DNA of 5,444 nucleotides, taken from NCBI GenBank assembly GCA_902795835.1, contig CADBNA010000040.1, forward strand, positions 1-5,444. Direction: 5' to 3'. The position numbers and the translations under genes were made by a program. Shown piece after piece: positions 1 to 5,444 of this stretch. The notes under the pieces were generated by a model. That model worked only from the letters and a program-made list of their open reading frames with translations, was not told the DNA's origin and made no database searches. Source of the DNA: an uncultured Lachnospiraceae bacterium (GTDB lineage: Bacteria > Bacillota_A > Clostridia > Lachnospirales > Lachnospiraceae). Positions within the stretch are counted from its first letter, which is position 1. Each line of letters begins with the position of its first letter.

Positions 1-47
1 ATTCTTGTGTCCCACTGTTTATTGTAAGATGGAGAACTAACTGACAC

Positions 48-74
48 AAAAAAAGGAGGAGGCGTTTCCTCCCC
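48..74 (-). terminator. Intrinsic terminator-like hairpin reading leftwards
   Basis: On the minus strand, GGAGG (complement of 68-72) pairs with CCTCC (complement of 58-62) around the loop AAACG. The stem extends by a G-U pair (73/57) and a G-C pair (74/56), then comes one unpaired C and seven U (complement of 48-54). On the plus strand the A-run precedes the stem and no T-run follows, so the polarity is leftward. Nothing substantial on the minus strand lies to the right except a possible 23-codon ORF ending at 78. It therefore either ends a small RNA or peptide mRNA, blocks antisense transcription, or is fortuitous. A competing plus-strand pairing, TTTCCTC 65-71 with GAGGAAA 83-89, closed by GGCG 61-64 and CGCC 99-102, is also possible. 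Confidence 0.45.
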
Positions 75-108
75 TCCCTAAAGAGGAAAGGGTATCCACG
101 CCAATGAA

Positions 109-137
109 TTGATGAAAATGTTCTGATACTGTATAAT
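109..137 (+). promoter_or_regulatory. Sigma-70/SigA-type promoter
   Basis: The -35 box is TTGATG (109-114) and the -10 box is a perfect TATAAT (132-137), separated by exactly 17 bp. This is close to consensus for housekeeping sigma factors. The predicted start of transcription is near 144, which is also the first base of the long stem-loop. It is the only good promoter seen upstream of the kinase gene, so it probably drives the operon (by read-through), a separate small RNA, or both. Confidence 0.75.
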
Positions 138-195
138 GTCCATGAGCAATACAATTCCTTTCTTGGAAATGTGGGTTTGGTCGCTGACATTATAC
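131..195. repeat. 10-bp perfect inverted repeat carrying -10 boxes
   Basis: GTATAATGTC at 131-140 and GACATTATAC at 186-195 are exact reverse complements separated by 45 bp. The left arm contains the plus-strand -10 box. The right arm places TATAAT on the minus strand. The arms are interleaved with the arms of the leader stem-loop (144-152 / 206-214). The repeat could be a repressor operator with two half-sites, the footprint of two opposed promoters of common origin, or chance. Confidence 0.6.
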
Positions 196-219
196 CAGAA
201 AAAGGGTATTGCTCTTTTT
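144..219 (+). terminator. Leader attenuator or small-RNA terminator
   Basis: GAGCAATAC (144-152) pairs perfectly over 9 bp with GTATTGCTC (206-214), which is followed at once by TTTTT (215-219). Inside, CCTTT (157-161) can pair with AAAGG (201-205) after a 4-nt bulge. The apical part can form AATGT/ACATT (168-172 / 187-191) or TGGT/ACCA (178-181 / 194-197). Because the promoter at 109-137 predicts a start at about 144, the transcript would begin with the left arm and end about 75 nt later. That fits an independent structured small RNA, or an attenuator that must be overcome for the kinase gene at 308 to be expressed. I do not recognise a known riboswitch class. Confidence 0.65.
189..197 (-). 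promoter_or_regulatory. Possible minus-strand extended -10 promoter
   Basis: Read on the minus strand, this is TGGTATAAT: a perfect -10 hexamer with an upstream TGn extension. The expected -35 position (complement of 212-217) reads AAAGAG, which is poor, so the call rests on the extended -10 alone. Transcription would start near 182 and run left to the hairpin at 74-48, giving an RNA of about 135 nt that overlaps the plus-strand leader RNA over roughly 144-182. Confidence 0.25.
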
Positions 220-293
220 ATGTTCAAATGGGCCCTAACCCCTAGTAAACAAAGGATTTCTCGCGGCGATAGCCTCGAAGAAGTAGACACTAC

Positions 294-300
294 GAGGGAG
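294..300 (+). promoter_or_regulatory. Ribosome binding site of the kinase gene
   Basis: GAGGGAG lies 7 nt before the ATG at 308. It decides the start. The next in-frame ATGs (codons 19 and 22) have no comparable purine-rich site, and an overlapping frame that opens upstream (ATG at 136) has no suitable site of its own. Confidence 0.75.
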
Positions 301-307
301 AACAGTT

Positions 308-3300
308 ATGGATCTTACAAATTCACTCAGCAACACCATCAGCAAGCTGGACAATTACGAGATGTCATCGATGTCTTACGCGTCTCTCCAGGATGCCAGG
401 CGTCATCAGAGTAATGTCATCTCAAATGAGAGGATCCTGAAGGGAGACAGCATTCTTGACACCTACGAGGTGACATCCGACGCGATCTCCGGCGGCATGG
501 GCAGCGTGTGGCGCGTGCACCATAACAGCTGGAATGTCGAACTGGCCATGAAACGGCCACAGCCGAGGTTTTTTGCGGAGGGCAGCGCCGAGCGGAAGGA
601 GCAGTTCATCGACGAGTGCCAGAACTGGATCGATCTCGGCCTGCATCCGAACATTGTGTCCTGCTATTACATCCGTGAAATCGGCGGAGTCCCCTCGATC
701 TTTTCGGAGTGGATGGACGGCGGCAGCCTGAAAGAAGCGATACAGAGCCGGATACTCTACGAAGGGACGGGTGAGGAAGTGCAGGAACGGATCCTGGATA
801 TCGCGATCCAGTCCCTGTGGGGTATTCTCTATTCTCATGAGAGAGACCTGGTGCACCAGGACATCAAGCCGGGAAACATCCTGCTGACAAAGGCATGGGA
901 GGCAAAGGCGGCAGATTTCGGACTTGCCAGGGCTAGGAGCCGCCTGGAAGAAGGAGAAGCCTATGCGGGGCACACGACAGGCTATACGCTTGCATACTGT
1001 CCCCGGGAACAGTCGGAGGGTGCGGAGCCGGCCCCGTGGATGGATCTGTACGCCTGGGCGCTGACAGTCCTGGAGATGTATGTGTCGGACCGCGGCTGGG
1101 AAAAAGGAGCCGATGTGAAGGGCCGCCTGCAGGAATATGCTCAGAATCCACGTGTGGAAATGCCTGCGGCACTGACGGACTGCATTTCCGTCTGTGTTGA
1201 CGATCCGGCTTCCTGTGATGAGAATGAGATCTCTGACAGGCTTCTCGGGATATACCGGGATACGACCGGGCGGGAGTATCCGCGGCCGGAGCCACAGACC
1301 GCCGGAACTACGGCAGATACGCTCAATAACTATGCGCTTTCCATGCTGGATCTGGGAATGACGGAGACTGCTCTGCTGTATTGGGACGAAGCCCTCAGAC
1401 GCTTCCCGGATCATCAGGTCAGTGTATACAACCAAAGCCTGTATGAGTGGCGGACCGGAGCGATCGACGACACGGAGATGCTTCACAGGTGCGAGACTGC
1501 CGGCAAAATACAGGGATATGAGAAAATGGCTGAGCGCTGGATTGCGCAGGTCAATGCGGAGCGGGGAGAGGATCCGTCCAATTTGGGCGAGTCTGTCCGT
1601 GCTATAAAACAAAACTATGGTATCAACTACGGTGAGATGGTATGCAGTCCTGACGGGAAATACATCTATAATGTTCCAAGAACTGAAAAATCATGGATAG
1701 ACTGTTATTCCACAGACACGCTGCAGCTTATATATTCAGCCGATTTACCCGCGTTTAAGACAAAACTATCCATAAGCAAAGACGGAAAGAACCTGTTTTA
1801 TGTCTCCGGAGAAAGCAGTAAAAGCGCTACGCACCTGGTCGTATTAAATACGATAGACGGATCGTTGCTAAACCGGCTGCCGGTTGAGAAATTCTATTAT
1901 GAAGACTATTGTATCCACCCGGACGGAAAGCATTGTTTTACGCATCAAGAGGAGAAACTCACAAAGTGGAATTACATCACCGGAGAAGCAGAGGCAGTGA
2001 TCGATATGGGAAAACCCATAAGGCGGATATGCCTTACACCGGATGGAAGAATGCTCCTTGTCCAACTAAGCAATCCCTTACGTTCCCGTCTTAAAACAGA
2101 AGAGATGTATATGCTTGACGCTTCATCCATGGAGCATGTGTATACCTGGACATTTGACGAAAAGAAAAAAACTCCGTTTGATGCAGAAAAGGATTTCTTA
2201 AGGGAGATGCGGGCCAGGGCCTGTATGATTTCTTTCGATCATCCGGAAGCATTCACGTATGATCAGGTTGTCAGTTTTATAAACGGGAAGGAATTTATAT
2301 TAAATGCTGACAGGACCCGTCTTCTCAGGAGGCATGAAGGTGTCGTTGAAGAGTGGGATACAAGTGTGCCCCGCTGCCTGTGTACGCTGACAAAGCCGCG
2401 TGAGAAACGGTATGTAAGTGAGATCTGCGCATCATCAGATTTATCATTGACAGCATCTTTGACATCTTCTAATTTTATCCTTGCAATGGAAGGAGAAGAA
2501 AGAAACCAGATAATATGGCTCCAAAACGGAATACTTGAAAGCCATCCTGCCCCCTGGGAATTGAGTGAAGCAAAAAGCTACATAGAGGTGACCGACACTG
2601 AGACTGAGGCGGCACGCATGGCAGATCAGATATGCTCGGCAATGGATCAGGGGGATCTGGGAAAAGCCTTAAAGCTTCTCGTTGAATCTGAAAAAGAATA
2701 CGGTGCTCACCGTTACTTTTCATTGTACAGACAGCTGACCCGTTCCTGTGTGCAGAAAGATCCGATCCAGTTTTATGAGGCCGCAGGTTTTTCCGCCCAG
2801 GCGGTCATAGCTTTCGACCCGTCTTCAAATGAAACGGCGGTAGGAGAAGAAAATAAGATCCGTTTTTTCGATGACGAACTCAATGCTTCCGGTGAGCTGG
2901 ATGCGCAGGACACGGTATTGAGCCTCTGCTATTCATGGAACGGGAACATGCTTGCGGCAGCTTTGCCGAACAGCCTGCGGATCTGGGATACAAAAAGCAG
3001 CAGGCTGCTGTATGATATCCAATATACGCACCATCCTTCAGAGAATCATGCGAAACTGGCTTTCACTCCGGATGACAGAGATCTTGTGTATTTCAGAAGT
3101 GAGAATGAGACCGGTGTCATTGATCTGGAGAGCGGCCTGGTTACACATGTCAATGATCAATTCAGAGGAGGCCAGTCCGGCAGTATTCTGTTTTCCCCTG
3201 ACGGCAGGCAGATGTACATTGGTGGCTTCATCATGGATTATCCCGATCTGCGGGAAAGGATGGCTGTCAGCGGCGGCGCGGTGATCGGTCTGCTTCGTTC

Positions 3301-4771
3301 GGAGCACAAACTGGTGATGAAGGGTAAGAACGATATCACAATCTGGGATGCACTGGCCTGGAAAGTGGACAGCAGTTTCGAATTGATACCTAGAACCTTC
3401 ACTCGTTCGACGCCTGCCTGGCGCCTCGCCCGCATGCGTTTAGGTGCCTGCGCATGGGGATGTGTGACTCCTGATGAAAAAAACCTGATACTTGGATATG
3501 AAAAATCCGTGCTGGAGTGGTGGTCCCTGCCCGGTCAGAAGATGATCATGGATCTGCCGTTTCCCGAAGAAACAATCAGAAGGCTTTATCTGTCTCCGGA
3601 TGGGTGCGTACTTGCGGTCGTCACCAAGGAAAAGACGCGCCTTATGGCCATAAGGAGAGAACTGGAACTTAAGGATCCGGAAACCTCCGAAGAGATGACC
3701 GGCAGTCAACAGGAACAACCGGTATTCGTATCGATTCATGAAGACCGTCTGATCCGAAAAGGAGCGTTGTTCCATGATGAATACGAAGTGATGACAGATG
3801 CCGAGGAGAGCCGCGGGGACCTCAGGTGGCGGGTCCGGAATAAAGAGCAAAATACGGATCTTGCAATGCTTCGGCCGGACATCTGTTATGAAGGCGGATG
3901 GGGAGACAGACAGAAGGAGAGATTTACACAGCAGTTCGACAGATGGATCCGGCTGGGACATCATGACCAGATCATTTCCTGTGACGGGGTGCGTGAGATC
4001 GACGGCCTTCCGACCGTTTTTACGGAATGGATGGACTTTGGCTCTGTTCGCGACAAGATCAATGACGGATCACTGTACAGCGGCACGGAAGAAGAAATCC
4101 GGGACAGGATACTGCAGATCGCCCTTCGGATAGCGCAGGGACTTCAGTATGCCCACGGGCAGAATGTCGTCCATGAAAACATCAAGCCCGAAAAGATCCT
4201 CCTTACTGAAGACTGGCAGGTAAAGATCAATGACTTCCGAAATGCCAGAGCCTATCGGTACAGCACAACAGAAGAGGCGATGATGCCGAAAAATCGAGTA
4301 TATACCCGGGATTACTGCAACAGCGCAGTGGGAAACGCCAGCAGGACGGATGACACCTATTCCTGGGCACTGACGGTCATGGAGATGTTTGATGGTAAGA
4401 GATACTGGAAACTGGGACGTTATTATGAGGTTTACTTCGCAGAAAAAAGAAAACCGCGCGTTCCGATCCCGCCGGAAGTCTGGGACATTTTGAGCGAGTG
4501 CATTACAGGAAAAGACAGGTACGGCAATGTGACAGATGACTTTTCCCGAATCATACGAAGGCTGGAACCGATCGTGTTTCCGCCGGAGCCTGAAGAAGAG
4601 CCGGAAACCTGGGAAGATGAAGCCCCGGAGTTCGAAGAAGAGCCGGAAACCTGGGATGATGAAACCCCGGAGTTCGAAGAAGAGCCGGAGCCGGAACCTG
4701 ATGAAGAACCTGAGCCTGTGAATGAGAAGAAAAGAGGCTTCTTCAGCTGGATCGGGGATCTGTTCCGGTGA
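308..4771 (+). CDS. Giant kinase-TPR-WD40-pseudokinase signalling protein
   Basis: A 1487-residue protein with no signal peptide or membrane helix, so probably cytosolic. Residues 1-42 are a polar, Ser/Asn-rich leader. Residues 51-316 form a Hanks-type Ser/Thr kinase with the Gly-rich loop (G62, G63, G65), Lys82, helix-C Glu103, a catalytic loop HQDIKPGN (D185, K187, N190), DFG 203-205, an APE-like PREQ at 232-235 and Asp246. It should be active and is of the non-RD type. Residues 335-420 are TPR-like helices. About 430-735 and 830-1118 are two WD40-type propellers with recurring SPDG-type turns, separated by a helical insert at 760-822. Residues 1153-1420 are a second kinase copy that has lost most catalytic residues. 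An acidic Glu/Pro/Trp repeat (1429-1470) and the tail KKRGFFSWIGDLFR end the protein. Kinase-TPR-WD40 proteins are a known bacterial architecture; the C-terminal pseudokinase is the unusual part. It is the first gene of a probable operon with a HAD phosphatase and a PPP-like phosphoesterase. Substrate and trigger are unknown. Confidence 0.93.
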   Translation: MDLTNSLSNTISKLDNYEMSSMSYASLQDARRHQSNVISNERILKGDSILDTYEVTSDAISGGMGSVWRVHHNSWNVELAMKRPQPRFFAEGSAERKEQFIDECQNWIDLGLHPNIVSCYYIREIGGVPSIFSEWMDGGSLKEAIQSRILYEGTGEEVQERILDIAIQSLWGILYSHERDLVHQDIKPGNILLTKAWEAKAADFGLARARSRLEEGEAYAGHTTGYTLAYCPREQSEGAEPAPWMDLYAWALTVLEMYVSDRGWEKGADVKGRLQEYAQNPRVEMPAALTDCISVCVDDPASCDENEISDRLLGIYRDTTGREYPRPEPQTAGTTADTLNNYALSMLDLGMTETALLYWDEALRRFPDHQVSVYNQSLYEWRTGAIDDTEMLHRCETAGKIQGYEKMAERWIAQVNAERGEDPSNLGESVRAIKQNYGINYGEMVCSPDGKYIYNVPRTEKSWIDCYSTDTLQLIYSADLPAFKTKLSISKDGKNLFYVSGESSKSATHLVVLNTIDGSLLNRLPVEKFYYEDYCIHPDGKHCFTHQEEKLTKWNYITGEAEAVIDMGKPIRRICLTPDGRMLLVQLSNPLRSRLKTEEMYMLDASSMEHVYTWTFDEKKKTPFDAEKDFLREMRARACMISFDHPEAFTYDQVVSFINGKEFILNADRTRLLRRHEGVVEEWDTSVPRCLCTLTKPREKRYVSEICASSDLSLTASLTSSNFILAMEGEERNQIIWLQNGILESHPAPWELSEAKSYIEVTDTETEAARMADQICSAMDQGDLGKALKLLVESEKEYGAHRYFSLYRQLTRSCVQKDPIQFYEAAGFSAQAVIAFDPSSNETAVGEENKIRFFDDELNASGELDAQDTVLSLCYSWNGNMLAAALPNSLRIWDTKSSRLLYDIQYTHHPSENHAKLAFTPDDRDLVYFRSENETGVIDLESGLVTHVNDQFRGGQSGSILFSPDGRQMYIGGFIMDYPDLRERMAVSGGAVIGLLRSEHKLVMKGKNDITIWDALAWKVDSSFELIPRTFTRSTPAWRLARMRLGACAWGCVTPDEKNLILGYEKSVLEWWSLPGQKMIMDLPFPEETIRRLYLSPDGCVLAVVTKEKTRLMAIRRELELKDPETSEEMTGSQQEQPVFVSIHEDRLIRKGALFHDEYEVMTDAEESRGDLRWRVRNKEQNTDLAMLRPDICYEGGWGDRQKERFTQQFDRWIRLGHHDQIISCDGVREIDGLPTVFTEWMDFGSVRDKINDGSLYSGTEEEIRDRILQIALRIAQGLQYAHGQNVVHENIKPEKILLTEDWQVKINDFRNARAYRYSTTEEAMMPKNRVYTRDYCNSAVGNASRTDDTYSWALTVMEMFDGKRYWKLGRYYEVYFAEKRKPRVPIPPEVWDILSECITGKDRYGNVTDDFSRIIRRLEPIVFPPEPEEEPETWEDEAPEFEEEPETWDDETPEFEEEPEPEPDEEPEPVNEKKRGFFSWIGDLFR
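4592..4690 (+). repeat. 42-bp in-frame tandem repeat (acidic tail)
   Basis: Two nearly identical 42-bp units (4592-4633 and 4634-4675) and the start of a third (from 4676) encode EEEPETWEDEAPEF, EEEPETWDDETPEF and EEEPEP. Only two bases differ between the full units (a/t at the ED/DD codon, and g/a at the A/T codon), so the duplication is recent. The encoded stretch is strongly acidic with regularly placed Trp and Phe. It looks like a disordered spacer or docking segment between the pseudokinase and the basic/aromatic C-terminus. Confidence 0.9.
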
Positions 4772-4841
4772 TCCTCATCAGGCCTTATACAGTCAGTGAA
4801 CTTCTGGGACGAAGAGAAACAGGGAGAAGAGGGATCAGAAA

Positions 4842-5339
4842 ATGAAAATATTCTTTGACATGGATGATGTTCTCGCTGATTTCAGCAAGGGCGTGCAGGA
4901 TATCTGCGGTATTGCTGTTCCGGATCAGGCTAAAGCTCCAAAGGAAGAAGACGATGCCATGTGGGCTGCAATCAGGGGTTCGGATCATTTTTACGACCAT
5001 CTGAAACCGGTACAGGGAATGCCCGAATTGTTTATGGATTTATTTGAAAGATACGGGCAGGATTGTCAGATCCTGACAGCGGTTCCCAAGAAAGATAAGG
5101 GAATAGTTACAGCAGAAGAAGATAAAAAAAACTGGGTAAAGCGCGAACTGGATCCTGCAGTTATCGTCAATGTTGTCATTCGGGAGGAAAAGATAAACCA
5201 CTGTAAAGGCAAAACCTCCGTTCTGATTGATGATCTGCCTTCGAACATTAAAGACTGGGAATCGCGTGGCGGCACGGGCATACTGTTTAAAAATGCCGGG
5301 GAGACCAGAAACAGACTGAAAGAATTGGGGATCCTGTAG
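4842..5339 (+). CDS. HAD-superfamily 5'(3')-deoxyribonucleotidase-like phosphatase
   Basis: A 165-residue soluble protein. The N-terminus FDMDDVLADF has the HAD motif I aspartates (D6 nucleophile, D8 acid/base). ILTA at 77-80 supplies the motif II Thr (T79). A Lys-rich stretch at 117-124 fits motif III, and LIDD at 128-131 gives the motif IV acidic pair (D130, D131). The short helical cap between motifs I and II and the overall length match the NT5C-type nucleotidases, which remove phosphate from (deoxy)nucleoside monophosphates. Other small-molecule or protein substrates cannot be excluded. GAGGGA at 4829-4834 lies 7 nt before the ATG. It starts 70 bp after the kinase stop with no terminator between, so it is probably co-transcribed. 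Its link to the phosphorylation proteins on either side is unclear: a nucleotide-signal or salvage role, or simply a passenger. Confidence 0.85.
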   Translation: MKIFFDMDDVLADFSKGVQDICGIAVPDQAKAPKEEDDAMWAAIRGSDHFYDHLKPVQGMPELFMDLFERYGQDCQILTAVPKKDKGIVTAEEDKKNWVKRELDPAVIVNVVIREEKINHCKGKTSVLIDDLPSNIKDWESRGGTGILFKNAGETRNRLKELGIL

Positions 5340-5356
5340 GGCACCACAGGGCAGAT

Positions 5357-5387
5357 GCCGGGTATCGGAAATGCAGGCATGCCCGGT
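5357..5387 (+). other. Intergenic hairpin without U-tract
   Basis: Between the HAD gene and the next start, GCCGGGTAT (5357-5365) can pair with ATGCCCGGT (5379-5387) over nine positions, including two G-U pairs, around a 13-nt loop. No T-run follows, so it is not an intrinsic terminator. It could be an RNA processing or stability element that sets relative expression of the downstream phosphoesterase, or be incidental. It ends 8 nt before the ribosome binding site of that gene. Confidence 0.35.
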
Positions 5388-5412
5388 GAACGCGGAAAGG
5401 GATTAAAGATAC

Positions 5413-5444
5413 ATGCATTATGCCATCGGAGATGTTCATGGCTG
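5413..5444 (+). CDS. PPP/calcineurin-like metallophosphoesterase (5' end only)
   Basis: Only ten complete codons are inside the window: MHYAIGDVHG. The GDVHG motif directly after a short beta strand at the extreme N-terminus is the first metal-binding motif (Asp7, His9) of the PPP family. In bacteria that family includes PrpA/PrpB-type protein phosphatases and ApaH-type dinucleoside tetraphosphatases. GGAAAGGG (5394-5401) is 11 nt before the ATG, slightly long but acceptable; an overlapping ATG at 5420 is out of frame and lacks the motif. The position 73 bp after the HAD gene and downstream of a protein kinase favours a protein phosphatase opposing that kinase. With so few residues the subfamily cannot be settled. 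Confidence 0.7.
   Translation, partial: MHYAIGDVHG

Larger units (their letters stand above)
1..307. other. Gene-free leader region with regulatory structure
   Basis: No protein gene is convincing here. At the left edge all three plus-strand frames close quickly (stops at 25, 38 and 42), so the end of an upstream gene cannot be assigned. The rest holds a hairpin with a minus-strand U-tract (48-74), a plus-strand promoter (109-137), a U-tailed stem-loop (144-219) and a perfect 10-bp inverted repeat (131-140 / 186-195). Between 220 and 293 I see no good promoter; the best guess, TTCAAA at 223 with a poor -10 near 243-251, is too weak to call. A minor GGC-GATA-GCC hairpin sits at 265-274. The segment is visibly more AT-rich than the kinase domain that follows. 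Confidence 0.6.

Noticed and set aside
48..62. Strong Shine-Dalgarno-like AAAGGAGGAGG on the plus strand
   Set aside because: No start codon follows within usable distance and the bases are accounted for by the hairpin; no gene starts here.
223..251. Possible second promoter nearer the kinase gene
   Set aside because: TTCAAA with TAGTAA or TAAACA as -10 is too far from consensus to support.
78..290. 70-codon minus-strand frame with a GTG start
   Set aside because: There is no Shine-Dalgarno before the GTG at 290, and the extended -10 on that strand lies inside it. Only its last 23 codons fit the local signals, and these are discussed as a finding.
136..414. 92-codon plus-strand frame running into the start of the kinase gene
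   Set aside because: Its first ATGs overlap the -10 box and precede the predicted transcript start, there is no ribosome site, and it overlaps the well-supported start at 308.
422..1612. 396-codon open frame on the minus strand inside the kinase gene
   Set aside because: It lies wholly antisense to clear kinase motifs in a GC-rich stretch, has no ribosome site or recognisable domain, and its Arg/His/Pro/Leu-rich composition is typical of an antisense shadow.
3440..3964. 174-codon minus-strand frame
   Set aside because: Antisense to the second propeller and pseudokinase start, with no ribosome site or motif.
4536..4721. 61-codon plus-strand frame with Lys/Ser/Arg/Pro repeats
   Set aside because: It is the shifted reading of the 42-bp acidic repeat, entirely inside the kinase gene frame.
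5066..5380. 104-codon minus-strand frame over the HAD gene
   Set aside because: Antisense shadow of a gene with all four HAD motifs; no initiation signal.

Overview
The window comes from a bacterium, most plausibly a Gram-positive gut-type Firmicute (Lachnospiraceae or a related Clostridia). The reasons are GA-rich Shine-Dalgarno sites at 5-11 nt spacing before each gene, a textbook housekeeping promoter (TTGATG-17-TATAAT), U-tailed hairpin terminators, and moderate GC with a low-GC leader. The lineage is an inference, because no marker gene is present.

Layout. Bases 1-307 contain no convincing protein gene but are dense with signals. There is a G/C-rich hairpin whose U-tract lies on the minus strand (48-74), a strong plus-strand promoter (109-137), and a long stem-loop with a U-tract (144-219) that begins at the predicted transcription start. 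A 10-bp perfect inverted repeat carries a TATAAT box on each strand (131-140 / 186-195). Bases 308-4771 encode one very large cytosolic signalling protein of 1487 residues. Its order is: Ser/Thr kinase, TPR-like helices, WD40-type propeller, helical insert, second WD40-type propeller, a degenerate second copy of the kinase, a 14-residue acidic repeat, and a basic/aromatic tail. Bases 4842-5339 encode a small HAD phosphatase resembling the 5'(3')-deoxyribonucleotidase family. At 5413 a third gene begins and runs off the edge; its first residues carry the GDVHG metal-binding motif of PPP/calcineurin-like metallophosphoesterases.

How they may work together. The three genes lie on one strand with gaps of 70 and 73 bp and no U-tailed terminator between them, so they look like an operon. 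A protein kinase followed by a PPP-type phosphoesterase suggests a reversible phosphorylation module. The giant protein would sense or scaffold through its propellers, with its pseudokinase half acting as regulator or docking site. The role of the HAD enzyme is not evident. Expression appears to be controlled by a terminator or attenuator in the leader. The leader could alternatively hold an independent small RNA, perhaps paired with a minus-strand transcript.

The most interesting points are the intragenic kinase duplication with loss of every key catalytic residue tested except DFG-Asp and the catalytic-loop Lys, and the compact leader that could drive two overlapping opposed RNAs.
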